A DNA stretch of 44,369 nt from Caldalkalibacillus mannanilyticus JCM 10596 (GTDB taxonomy: Bacteria; Bacillota; Bacilli; Caldalkalibacillales; JCM-10596): contig NZ_BAMO01000041.1 in assembly GCF_000615945.1 (NCBI RefSeq), positions 1-44,369 on the forward strand, written 5' to 3'. Positions 9,105 to 17,869 of this stretch are shown piece after piece. Under the pieces are notes generated by a model. That model was not told the origin of the DNA. It searched no databases and saw only the letters and a list, made by a program, of their open reading frames with translations. The position numbers and the translations under genes were made by a program. Positions within the stretch are counted from its first letter, which is position 1. Each line of letters starts with the position of its first letter.

Positions 9105-10073
9105 ATGCTGTATTTGAATACGAAACATATCGAAGAAATGGGCGTGAACTGGAGCGAAACGATTCATGTTATTAGAGATGCGGTGCAAAACTACCAATTG
9201 GGTCATTATTCTCAGCCTATAAAACCTTATTTGAGATTTAAGGATCTTACGAATCGTATTATTGCAATGCCTGCCTACATAGGAGGTGATTTTGAATCTG
9301 TTGGGTTGAAGTGGATTGCCAGCTTTCCAAAGAACATCGAACAGGGGATACAACGAGCCCATTCGGTTAATCTGATAAACGATCCTGATACAGGAAAGCT
9401 CTTAGCCACTTTACATACTGCTATCGTTAGTGGAATTCGTACGGCTTCTGTATCGGGGCTTATCATTCAAGAGTGTGAAAAAATACGCCATTTACATGAG
9501 ATCAAGCTTGGAATTATCGGCTTCGGTCCTATCGGCCAACTCCATTTACAAATGGCTCATTCTCTACTAGGAGATCAAATTTCGACTGTTTATCTATATG
9601 ATATCAACGGAGTAAAGCAAGAGAAGATTCCGGAAGAAATGAGATCCAAAACCAAGATTGTGGACTCTTACGAACAAGCCTATGAGGATGCCGATATTTT
9701 TATCACTTGCACTGTTTCAAAGGAAAGATATGTTGATAAAAAGCCAAAAGATGGGGCTTTATTGCTGAATATTTCTTTGCGTGATTTTACACCTGCTATT
9801 CTAGACTACAATCCTCTTGTGATTGTAGATAATTGGGAGGAAGTCTGTCGAGAGAATACAGATATTGAAGTGATGCATCGGGAGAATAACCTGCAACAGG
9901 AGGATTCTCTATCCATTGTAGATGTTGTTTGTAATAGGATCCTTCAAGAGCAACCATTGGAACGAACGATATTTTTCAACCCGATGGGAATGGCCATTTT
10001 TGATGTTGCTATATCGTCCTACTATTATAGATTGGCGCAAAAAAATGGTATTGGAGTTCAGTTAGAGGATTAG
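9105..10073 (+). CDS. sbnB: SbnB-like N-(2-amino-2-carboxyethyl)-L-glutamate dehydrogenase
   Basis: The 322-residue enzyme belongs to the ornithine cyclodeaminase/mu-crystallin family. SbnB oxidatively cleaves the SbnA product, using NAD+, to L-2,3-diaminopropionate and 2-oxoglutarate. The Rossmann motif GIIGFGPIGQLH lies near residues 144-155, and FESVGLKWIASFP and the segment around VSGIRTASVSG are typical of the family. The start is ATG 9105 with GGAGG seven bases upstream. It sits between sbnA and the sbnI-like gene, so the whole precursor pathway is contiguous. The family also contains true cyclodeaminases, but the pairing with SbnA and SbnI homologues makes the SbnB role the best reading. 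Confidence 0.92.
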   Translation: MLYLNTKHIEEMGVNWSETIHVIRDAVQNYQLGHYSQPIKPYLRFKDLTNRIIAMPAYIGGDFESVGLKWIASFPKNIEQGIQRAHSVNLINDPDTGKLLATLHTAIVSGIRTASVSGLIIQECEKIRHLHEIKLGIIGFGPIGQLHLQMAHSLLGDQISTVYLYDINGVKQEKIPEEMRSKTKIVDSYEQAYEDADIFITCTVSKERYVDKKPKDGALLLNISLRDFTPAILDYNPLVIVDNWEEVCRENTDIEVMHRENNLQQEDSLSIVDVVCNRILQEQPLERTIFFNPMGMAIFDVAISSYYYRLAQKNGIGVQLED

Positions 10074-10120
10074 ATTTTTCTTGTCATCTTTTATCCATCT
10101 ATAGAGGGAGGAAATAGAGC

Positions 10121-10894
10121 ATGAATGATGTGATTTCATCACTAGCTTTAGTTGATTCTAAACAGATCTTTTTTCATGAGTCGCATGAGAAAGTTCGATT
10201 AGATCGTTTAATTGGGTCCATAACAAACGACGGATTCCTTAGTCATCCGCCTATTGCCATAAAATTAAAAGATGAGAAATACCTCTTGTTAGATGGAGCT
10301 CACAGACTGATGGCTCTCACATCCATGGGATATCAGCGGATGGTCATTCAAGTGGTAGAGGAGAAGGATGTTGCTCTAAGGGCTTGGAAGCATTTACTGC
10401 CTATAAGGGAGTGGTGGACATCACTATTAGATCATCCAGATTTGATCTGGGAAGAGAAGCCCCTCCATGATCAATGGGTGGCTCGCATCTTGCTAGAAAA
10501 TAAACAACAATATTATTTGTATTCAGCAAGGTCTACTGAAAACATACTTGATCGATTGGAGGTATGGCATTTTATTGTAGGGCTTTATCGCCACCAATTC
10601 AATGGCTATAGAATTCCCTGTGATGCTATGAATCAGCCTCAAGAAGGGGAAGTATTAATCAGCTATCCACAGCTGAGCTTAGACGATCTGAAACAGGTCG
10701 TTGACGGGGATCAGCTCATTCCAGCAGGTGTATCTCGTTGTATCGTAGAAGGAAGATTACTAAATTTGCGTATCCCTCTAGATATTCTTAGACATGACAC
10801 ATTTTCAACACATGATTGGGAGCTCCTTCGCCAGAAATGGTCTAATAGCTTACGCTTCTATACAGAGCCAGTCTATATTTGTGAAGGATCGTAG
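10121..10894 (+). CDS. sbnI: SbnI-like ParB/sulfiredoxin-fold free-serine kinase
   Basis: The 257-residue protein matches staphylococcal SbnI in length and layout. SbnI uses ATP to turn free L-serine into O-phospho-L-serine, the SbnA substrate, and has also been reported as a haem-responsive regulator in S. aureus. The visible signatures are an N-terminal acidic segment (HESHEKVRLDRL), the ParB-like LLLDGAHRLMAL with its DGxHR motif, IREWW (matching the VWW region of SbnI), and a C-terminal IPAGVSRCIVEGRLLNLRIPL that closely tracks SbnI. The start is ATG 10121 after GGGAGG. Serine kinase activity is inferred from homology and context; a regulatory role is possible but unsupported here. Confidence 0.88.
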   Translation: MNDVISSLALVDSKQIFFHESHEKVRLDRLIGSITNDGFLSHPPIAIKLKDEKYLLLDGAHRLMALTSMGYQRMVIQVVEEKDVALRAWKHLLPIREWWTSLLDHPDLIWEEKPLHDQWVARILLENKQQYYLYSARSTENILDRLEVWHFIVGLYRHQFNGYRIPCDAMNQPQEGEVLISYPQLSLDDLKQVVDGDQLIPAGVSRCIVEGRLLNLRIPLDILRHDTFSTHDWELLRQKWSNSLRFYTEPVYICEGS

Positions 10895-10917
10895 GTTAAG
10901 AAATGGTAGGTTAAGAA
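10891..10917 (+). repeat. Short tandem direct repeat, 2 x GTAGGTTAAGAA
   Basis: Identical 12-mers lie at 10891-10902 and 10906-10917. The first overlaps the stop codon of the sbnI-like gene. It looks like a small local duplication with no evident function. Confidence 0.6.
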
Positions 10918-10947
10918 GATGAAGAGAGATCTTAAAGGAGCGTACTT

Positions 10948-13900
10948 ATGAATTTATTCAGGATGAAGCGACTACTAATAATCTCTATCTTGCTGCTAAC
11001 TATGACAAGTTTTATCCCTATAATGGCGAAGGCAACAGATGACAGATTTCTTCCAAACACCTCAGTGACAGACATTGAGGTGTTTGTAGATGAACAGATG
11101 GCAGCTGGAAAAATACCTGGTCTAGGCATTGTCATCATCCAAGGAGATAAAACGTTATATCAACAGGGATTTGGATATGCGGATGTTTCTGGGAGTAGGA
11201 AAGTTGAGTCGGATACCTTATTTGAATTAGGATCAACCAGTAAGGCTTTTACGGCACATGCTCTCTTTCAATTAGCAGAAGAAGGGCTGGTTCAATTAGA
11301 TGATCCAATAACAAGGTATATTCCTTGGTTAACGATGACCTATCAAGGTGAACTTGCCGATGTAACAGTGAAACAATTTCTCCATCATACAAGTGGTGTT
11401 CCGTTTCGAACGATTGGGCAGATTCATAGTTCAACAGCTGATAATGCGTTAGAGGAAACAGTACGCACCTTAGTTGATATTGAGTTGTCTCATGCCCCAG
11501 GTGAAAAATTTGAATATGCAACGATTAACTATGATGTAATAGGTTATCTGATTGAACAGGTATCTGGGATCTCATTTGAAGCCTATATGGAAAGAAACGT
11601 CTTTCAGAAGCTTGCTCTAGAGAACACGTATTTTCCTCTTCATGCCCCTATGGATAAGATGGCAAAAGGATATAAAATTGGTTTTGGAAGGGCACAGGAA
11701 TATCAAGCCCCCGTTTATCGAGGAAATAATCCAGCCGGCTATGTGATCTCTAGTTTGTCTGATATTGAACAGTGGATGAAAATGCAACTGGATAGCGTGC
11801 CAGTAGATGAAACGACTAGACAGCTTATCGCGACATCGCACCAACCTGATCGAACAGTGGCACCTGACTATGATGGATCTTCCTATGCGGGTGGATGGTC
11901 GGTTTATCAGAGTGGGGGTGGGGCAGTGGCTCACTCAGGAAATAACCCTAACTTCTCCTCTTTCTTTGTATTTCGACCGGAAGAAGAGCTCGCCGTTGCT
12001 GTGTTAGCTAATATGAATTCAGATTATACTACGATCATTGGTCAAGGCATTATGAATATGCTGCAAGGAGAAGAGGCTCCACAACTAAACACAGATCTGT
12101 ACATTAAGATTGATCAAATTTCGACTGCCCTTGTTCTTATCTTATTGTCTACTGCGTTACTTACCCTTTTCTTTCTCATTCGCATCCTAGTTCAAGTTTT
12201 TCAGAAAAAGAGAGTATTTGCGCGCCTTGGAGTAGGTAGGTTTATTCTCCTAGGAACCCTGTTTTGTGTCACGATTGGGGTTTTATCTTTTGCTTTATAT
12301 GTTCTTCCAGAGGTCTTTTTCAGAGGACTTCCCTGGCATTTTGTTTACACGTGGGGACCGATTAGTCTGGTGATGGCAGTGGCACTTGTGGGGATTGTGG
12401 GAACCCTGTTTTCTCTCTATGCTTTACTGACAAAATTATTTCCTTCAAAAAAAGATCGTCCCATTTTCTACTTAGGTATATTTGGGGTAGTAAGTGGGTT
12501 AGGAAATGGATTAATCATTTTGATGGTTAATTTTGCCCTTCATGCAAGCTCTGGATTTAATATCGCTTTGTTTTTTTATTTTTTAATCGGGATTTCTTTA
12601 TATATGATCGCGGAAAAAATGGTGCGGACGAAGTTAATAGAGATTACCAATGATATCGTATATGAGAAACGCATGCTGTTGATACATAACATCCTTGGGG
12701 CATCGTATCAAACGTTTGAAAATATTCCCGATGGCAAAATTTACGCTAGTTTAAATAACGATACGGAAACCATCGGGAGATTTTCGACCGTATTTATTAC
12801 CGGTCTGACGAGTTCTATCACCTTGTTTTTTTGTTTCATATACTTGGGATTTATCAATCTTTATGGTCTGCTTGTTTCCATTGGGGTAATAGCCCTTGCT
12901 TTTTTCATCTATTTTCTTGTTGGACGTTCTGCGAATCTCGTGTGGGAACAAACACGAGATATTCAGAATGTCTTTTTTACATTTATTCATGATCTTGTTG
13001 GAGGGTTTAAGGAGCTCTATCTAAATAAGAAGAAACAATCAGGTTTTGAACAGGCGATGGAAGAGAGCTGTGACACATACAGGAAAAAAAGAGCATTGGG
13101 CGAGAAAAAATTTGTAAATGTGTTCGTTATAGGTGAATTACTATTTGTATTTGTCATTGGAACTGTTGCTTTTTTCTTTCCTGTCTTTTTTCCTGAGATT
13201 ACTAAGGAAGCCTTACTTACATATGTGTTTGTTTTTTTATATATGACGGGACCTGTCCATGGCATTTTGAATTCTTTTCCCGAAATTCTGAGAATCAGGA
13301 TCAGTTGGAAGCGGGTGAATGCCTTGCTTGCCGAGCTTTCTGTTTTGTCACCAGCAAGTCATGAAGTGAGAGAGGAGCCTAGAGAAGCTGTTTCAATGAA
13401 GCTTGAAGAAGTGACTTTTCAATATAGGAATGAAAAGGGAAAAACGTTTACGGTGGGGCCTCTTAATGATGAGTTTCATGCAGGTGAAATCATCTTTATT
13501 ATTGGTGGCAATGGGAGCGGCAAATCAACCTTGGCTAAATTGATTACGGGACTGTATACACCAGATTCAGGGGTCATAAAAATGAATCATCAACATCGAA
13601 TCAGCCTTCTTAGGTGAGTACTTCTCAGCGATATTTAGCGATTTTTACTTGTTTGATCGTCTTTATGGAGAAGAAATTCAACAGAAAAAAGAAGATATCC
13701 AACATTATCTGAGACTTTTAGAGATAGATGATAAGATAAAAATTAATGAACATGGAGTCATTAGTACATTAGATCTTTCAACAGGACAGAAAAAACGAGT
13801 CGCCTTGATGATTAGCTATCTAGAGGATCGCCCTTTCTATTTATTTGATGAATGGGCAGCAGATCAAGATCCTGAATTTAGAAAAGTGTTTTACGAAAGG

Positions 13901-14038
13901 CTACTGCCAGAATTAAAAAAACAAGGGAAATGTGTCATCGCCATTACTCATGATGATCAGTATTTCCATATGGCGGATCGAATGATTAAGATGGAGTATG
14001 GAAAAATTGTAGATTTGAAGATGAGAGTATCAAGTTGA
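10948..14038 (+). CDS. ClbP/ZmaM-type prodrug peptidase fused to a cyclic-peptide ABC exporter, frame-shifted in the ATPase
   Basis: An N-terminal signal segment precedes an extracytoplasmic S12 serine peptidase. It has STSK (Ser96, Lys99), EYATINYD (Tyr190) and HSGNNPNFSS (His329), and resembles ClbP throughout, including GYKIGFG, LANMNS and the membrane segment around YTWGP. ClbP-type enzymes remove an N-acyl-D-Asn leader from peptide and peptide-polyketide prodrugs, and ZmaM carries an additional ABC exporter as here. Further membrane helices and an ATPase follow: Walker A GGNGSGKST (residues 853-861), then LSTGQKKR, Walker B YLFDEW and ITHDD. The frame shifts between about 13575 and 13612: the first part stops at 13617, and the second resumes with FSAIFSDFYLFDRLYG. 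Start is ATG 10948 after AAAGGAG. It probably exports and matures the product of the adjacent NRPS. Confidence 0.93.
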
Positions 14039-14053
14039 ATTGGATATGGTTTA

Positions 14054-14105
14054 GAAAAAACTTAGAAAGAATCTCAGTATTATGACTCTTTTTAAGTTTT
14101 TTTTT
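14054..14105 (+). terminator. Probable intrinsic terminator after the exporter gene
   Basis: An A-rich left arm ending in CTTAGAAAGA pairs with TCTTTTTAAG and a run of T. The stem is long but AT-rich. It marks the likely end of the biosynthetic operon before ylxY. Confidence 0.55.
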
Positions 14106-14133
14106 GCATGATTTCCGCCCTTCTTCATACATA
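14106..14133 (+). promoter_or_regulatory. Candidate sigma-E promoter for ylxY
   Basis: GCATGAT, 13 bases and then CATACATA resemble the mother-cell sigma-E elements (KMATATT, about 14 bases, CATACA-T). It would start RNA near 14140, just ahead of the ylxY ribosome site. The -35 match is weak. Confidence 0.35.
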
Positions 14134-14169
14134 TGAATATACGAGGTTGTCCAGATGGAGGGAGTTATT

Positions 14170-15165
14170 ATGCGGAATCAGCAAACAAAACCTTATCATG
14201 ATAAAGTAGCTCTAGTGTTTATTTATGTTTTTTCTTTTTTGTTTATCTTTAATTTAGTACATAACGAACCTATACATACGTATATAAAAACAATAAAATC
14301 AAACTCTATTCATGTTAATCTCCCAGAAGACAAATTGGCTCACCAAATTAAAACTTTGGCTGAAAAAGTAGATCAACCAGCAGTAGATGCAAAAATTGAT
14401 TCAATTTGGAAAGCGATTCAAGGCTATGATGGAATAAAGGTGAATCAAGAAAAAACATATCAGTTATCGAAGGTGCTAGGGCAAGTAAGTATGGAAACCT
14501 TAATCATTGAAAAAGTTTCGCCCAGCATCACCTTAGAGGATCTGCCAGCACATCCTATCTATCGGGGGAACCCTCAAAAGCCCATGATTTCTTTTATGGT
14601 GAATGTTGCATGGGGAACTGAATATGTGACGCAGATGTTAGATTTGTTTGATGACTACCAAATCAAAGTGACCTTTTTCTTAGATGGGATGTGGTTAAAG
14701 GATCATGAGGATATAGCAAGAGAAATGATTAAAAGAGGACATGAAATTGGAAACCATGCTTATTCACATCCAGATCTATCTAAAAAGAGCAATCAAGCTA
14801 TTCATTCGGAAATTGTGAAAACCGAGAAACTAATCAAGAAATTAGGAGTGCATAGTCAATTATTTGCTCCTCCTTCCGGTTCTTATGATCAAAGAGTGGT
14901 AGAGATTGCCGATAAACTAAATATGAAGGTCGTATTATGGACGCTTGACACTGTTGATTGGAAAAAACCATCTGCGGAGCAAATCGTGGGTCGAATTGTC
15001 CCCAACCTAACGAATGGTGCTCTGATTTTAATGCACCCTACTTCATCTACAGTTAAAGCGCTACCTAGTATTATTGAGAGTGCTTTGCAAAAAGAATTTC
15101 ACTTCGGAACGGCATCTGAGCTCCTGAGTACAGATCGCGTTCTTTCAGTTGTAGGGGTTGACTAA
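14170..15165 (+). CDS. ylxY: YlxY family sporulation-linked polysaccharide deacetylase-like protein
   Basis: The 331-residue protein has one N-terminal membrane anchor (VALVFIYVFSFLFIF) and an extracytoplasmic NodB-like domain from about residue 135. The second metal motif is recognisable in EIGNHAYSHPDLS. Where active NodB enzymes have TFDDG, this protein has FMVNVAWG, so the catalytic Asp pair is missing; this variant is typical of the YlxY branch as I recall it. Function is therefore uncertain: altered hydrolase or cell-wall binding. The start is ATG 14170 with GGAGGGA upstream; an in-frame ATG at 14155 lies ahead of that site and is less likely. It heads the conserved ylxY-mlpA-ymxH group, which normally follows pnp. 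Confidence 0.88.
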   Translation: MRNQQTKPYHDKVALVFIYVFSFLFIFNLVHNEPIHTYIKTIKSNSIHVNLPEDKLAHQIKTLAEKVDQPAVDAKIDSIWKAIQGYDGIKVNQEKTYQLSKVLGQVSMETLIIEKVSPSITLEDLPAHPIYRGNPQKPMISFMVNVAWGTEYVTQMLDLFDDYQIKVTFFLDGMWLKDHEDIAREMIKRGHEIGNHAYSHPDLSKKSNQAIHSEIVKTEKLIKKLGVHSQLFAPPSGSYDQRVVEIADKLNMKVVLWTLDTVDWKKPSAEQIVGRIVPNLTNGALILMHPTSSTVKALPSIIESALQKEFHFGTASELLSTDRVLSVVGVD

Positions 15166-15223
15166 CTTTGATATAGTATAGAGTGTCAACAGTGTTTTTC
15201 GGCAATTTGAAGGAGGATGTATC

Positions 15224-16483
15224 TTGATAAACACACACACATATCCGAATGGATTACGATTAGTTATGGAGAAGATTCCATCCGTTCGATCTATTTCTCT
15301 TGGAATTTGGATTGGGACCGGCTCCAAATTCGAAACACATGAAACAAATGGGATTTCTCATTTTATTGAGCATATGCTTTTTAAGGGTACAGCAACGAGA
15401 ACAGCAAGGGAGATCGCTGAGTCATTTGATAGCATTGGTGGTCATCTTAATGCGTTTACATCGAAGGAATATACCTGTTATTATGCCAAAGTATTAGATC
15501 AGCATTTGAACATTGCCTTTGATGTGCTTTCCGATATGTTTTTTAACTCCACATTTGATCCGAAAGAGCTAGAAAAGGAGAAGAATGTCGTTTTAGAAGA
15601 ACTAAAAATGTATGACGATACCCCAGATGATGTGGTTCACGATTTAATCTCAAAAGCCACCTATATGAATGCTTCTCACGGATTTACTATTCTGGGGAAA
15701 GAAGAGGTACTGAACCGTCTTACTCCCCAAGATTTAAGATCGTATATCTCTAAACAATATAATCCTAAGAATACGGTCATCGCTGTAGCTGGAAACATTG
15801 ATGAAGAAGAAATGATTCAGTTAACGAACAAATACTTCCATCAATATCGTTCCGAGGATACAATGGCGAAAGTAGAACAGCCCGAGGTTACCTATGAGCA
15901 TCTGATGAAGCAAAAAGATACAGAACAAGCTCACTTTTGTTTGGGATTAAAAGGATTGCCCATAGGAGATCCACAAATCTACCCCTTAATCCTCCTAAAC
16001 AATATATTAGGTGGAAGCATGAGCTCACGTCTTTTTCAAGACATTAGAGAAGAGAGAGGACTTGCTTACTCGGTATTTTCCTACCATTCTGCATTTAAGG
16101 AAACGGGCTCCTTGCACCTCTATGCGGGTACAGCTCCTCATCAACTTGAAGAAGTATATGAGCTAGCTATTCAAGCTCTTCAATCATTAGCGAAAGAAGG
16201 AATCACCACAAAAGAGCTAATAAATGGTAAAGAACAATTAAAAGGAAACTTAATGTTAAGCTTAGAGAGCACGAACAGCCGAATGAGTAGGATCGGAAAG
16301 AATGAGCTTCTTTTAAAAAGACATCTTAGTCTGGATGAAGTTATTCAACGTATTGATTCGATCAAACTGGAAGATGTTCACTCTTTAGCGGCTCAATTAT
16401 TTGGACAAAAGCATAGCTTTGCCTTGGTTAGTCCATTGGAACAAATCCCTAAAAATATACATACAGATCGCTTAATACAGTAA
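15224..16483 (+). CDS. mlpA: M16 family zinc peptidase (processing-peptidase-like)
   Basis: This 419-residue pitrilysin-type protease carries the inverted zinc motif HFIEH (in ISHFIEHMLFKGT) with the downstream Glu supplied by ELEKEKNVVLEELKMYDD. The C-terminal M16 half is also present, with GGSMSSRLFQDIREERGLAYSV. It corresponds to B. subtilis MlpA/YmxG, a cytoplasmic protease implicated in regulating secreted proteases and sited between ylxY and ymxH, as here. The start is TTG 15224, with AAGGAGG just upstream. A terminator follows directly. Confidence 0.93.
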   Translation: MINTHTYPNGLRLVMEKIPSVRSISLGIWIGTGSKFETHETNGISHFIEHMLFKGTATRTAREIAESFDSIGGHLNAFTSKEYTCYYAKVLDQHLNIAFDVLSDMFFNSTFDPKELEKEKNVVLEELKMYDDTPDDVVHDLISKATYMNASHGFTILGKEEVLNRLTPQDLRSYISKQYNPKNTVIAVAGNIDEEEMIQLTNKYFHQYRSEDTMAKVEQPEVTYEHLMKQKDTEQAHFCLGLKGLPIGDPQIYPLILLNNILGGSMSSRLFQDIREERGLAYSVFSYHSAFKETGSLHLYAGTAPHQLEEVYELAIQALQSLAKEGITTKELINGKEQLKGNLMLSLESTNSRMSRIGKNELLLKRHLSLDEVIQRIDSIKLEDVHSLAAQLFGQKHSFALVSPLEQIPKNIHTDRLIQ

Positions 16484-16495
16484 GTTCTTAAGCTA

Positions 16496-16542
16496 AGACC
16501 ACTAGATCCATTTTGTTTGGGTTCTAGTGGTCTATTTTTTTT
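16496..16542 (+). terminator. Intrinsic terminator after mlpA
   Basis: AGACCACTAGATCC pairs with GGGTTCTAGTGGTCT, followed by an eight-T run. Confidence 0.88.
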
Positions 16543-16599
16543 ATTCTATTAATAAAACAAGAAGAAGGGGAAGTAATAGCCGAAGAGGAGGAAGATTTC

Positions 16600-16854
16600 A
16601 TGAGATTAAGTCAATTAAGTGGAAAAGAAATTATTGATTTAGAGCATGGTGAACGAATGGGAATGGTAGGACAATCAGATTTAGTGATTAATGAGCATAC
16701 AGGGAGTATTGAATCAATGATCTTGCCTTCAACCTCTTTTTTAGGGGTCAAAAAGAAAAGAGAGGCTCTCATTATTCCTTGGCATGCTATCCGAAAAATA
16801 GGTCCAGAAATGATGATCATTGAGCTAAGACAAAGAGAGAGAGTTCGAGAATAA
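16600..16854 (+). CDS. ymxH: YlmC/YmxH family PRC-barrel sporulation protein
   Basis: An 84-residue PRC-barrel-like protein with MRLSQLSGKEIIDLEHGERMG at its start, matching YmxH/YlmC proteins of spore formers. The biochemical role is not established; the family is conserved among endospore formers and genetically tied to sporulation. It has a GAGGAGG ribosome site before ATG 16600. The gene lies alone between the mlpA terminator and the dpaA promoter region, in its usual place. Confidence 0.88.
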   Translation: MRLSQLSGKEIIDLEHGERMGMVGQSDLVINEHTGSIESMILPSTSFLGVKKKREALIIPWHAIRKIGPEMMIIELRQRERVRE

Positions 16855-16872
16855 AAAAACATTCGTTTTTTG

Positions 16873-16901
16873 CACTTTATCTAGTCATTTGTCATACGAT
16901 G
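16873..16901 (+). promoter_or_regulatory. Candidate sigma-K promoter of the dipicolinate synthase operon
   Basis: CACT, 16 bases, then CATACGATG fits the late mother-cell sigma-K pattern (mACm, 16 bases, CATAnnnTA) with one mismatch in the -10. B. subtilis spoVF is sigma-K dependent. Its position also argues that translation of dpaA begins downstream, at 16970. Confidence 0.5.
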
Positions 16902-16969
16902 AGGGTAGATATAGAACATTTTCAGCAGATTACATTGCTCATGCCAGAAAGAAAGGAGCAACGAATACG

Positions 16970-17869
16970 ATGTTAACAGGAGTTCATATTGCCTTCATCG
17001 GGGGTGATGCCCGACAAATAGAAGTGATAAAAAAATGCAGTGAATTAGATGCCACTATTTCACTTATAGGCTTTAATCAATTACAAAGTGAATTCACTGG
17101 TGCTTCGAAAGAACAGTTGACACCAGAAATTTTAAAGGATGTGAATGCCTTAATCCTTCCAATTGTAGGAACGAGTGAGGAAGGATTGGTGGAGGGCATC
17201 TTTTCTGATCAGAAGATAGAATTAAAACTAGAGCATGTTGAACAATTACCGAAAGACGCCATCATTTATACAGGGATGGCTAATTCCTATCTTCGAAAGC
17301 TAGCAGAAGAAAGCAACATTTCATTGGTCCAACTCCTAGATCGGGATGATGTAGCCATTTATAATTCCATCCCTACAATAGAAGGGGCTATCATGATGGC
17401 TATTCAGAATACGGATATCACTATCCATGGCTCGAATGTCATTGTTCTAGGGCTTGGAAGAGTAGGTATGACATTAGCAAGGACGATGCATTGTCTAGGT
17501 GCACATGTTAGAGTAGGGGCGAGAAAACCAGAGCATTTAGCACGGATCTATGAAATGGGCTTGGTTCCTTTTCACCTTAATGAATTAAAGGCTCATGTCG
17601 ATGATTGTGACATTCTATACAATACAATTCCAAAACAAATAGTAACAGCTCAAGTGATGGCTAACATGCCTTCGAATGCTTTAATTATAGATCTTGCCTC
17701 AAAGCCAGGAGGGACAGATTTTCGCTTTGCTGAAAAAAGAGGAATTAAAGCATTGCTTGCACCGGGATTACCCGGGATTGTTGCTCCTAAATCAGCAGGG
17801 AGGATTCTTGCTAACGTGGTTACTCAATTGATAATGGATCAAAAAAGCAACCAGGAGGAAACATCATGA
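16970..17869 (+). CDS. dpaA: Dipicolinate synthase subunit A
   Basis: Subunit A (SpoVFA) is the NAD(P)-binding part of the enzyme that oxidises dihydrodipicolinate to dipicolinic acid in the mother cell; the product goes to the spore core with calcium. The 299 residues match B. subtilis SpoVFA (297) along the whole length: MLTGVHIAFIGGDARQ at the start, YNSIPTIEGAIMMAIQ, the Rossmann motif VLGLGRVGMTLART, and LLAPGLPGIVAPKSAGRILANV near the end. I chose ATG 16970, preceded by AAAGGAG. The longer frame back to 16889 overlaps the probable sigma-K promoter. The stop overlaps the dpaB start by four bases. Confidence 0.95.
   Translation: MLTGVHIAFIGGDARQIEVIKKCSELDATISLIGFNQLQSEFTGASKEQLTPEILKDVNALILPIVGTSEEGLVEGIFSDQKIELKLEHVEQLPKDAIIYTGMANSYLRKLAEESNISLVQLLDRDDVAIYNSIPTIEGAIMMAIQNTDITIHGSNVIVLGLGRVGMTLARTMHCLGAHVRVGARKPEHLARIYEMGLVPFHLNELKAHVDDCDILYNTIPKQIVTAQVMANMPSNALIIDLASKPGGTDFRFAEKRGIKALLAPGLPGIVAPKSAGRILANVVTQLIMDQKSNQEETS

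Noticed and set aside
8122-10073. Reading the sbnA/sbnB pair as cysteine synthase and ornithine cyclodeaminase
   Set aside because: Each could pass as those enzymes alone, but the SSGNLAIALA and IPGIGASKVPE segments, the neighbouring SbnI homologue and the NRPS context favour Dap synthesis.
10948-12100. Beta-lactamase resistance gene
   Set aside because: The S12 domain aligns with ClbP/ZmaM (GYKIGFG, NPNFSS, YTWGP membrane segment) and is fused to an exporter, so it is a prodrug peptidase rather than a drug-resistance enzyme.
8122-14038. A staphyloferrin B-type siderophore locus
   Set aside because: No IucA/IucC-type synthetase, decarboxylase or iron transporter is present; the cluster is NRPS-based with a ClbP-type peptidase.
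16854-16872. Terminator between ymxH and dpaA (AAAAAAC-ATTC-GTTTTTT)
   Set aside because: The stem is almost entirely A-T and short; it may be a weak terminator but I could not distinguish it from AT-rich background.
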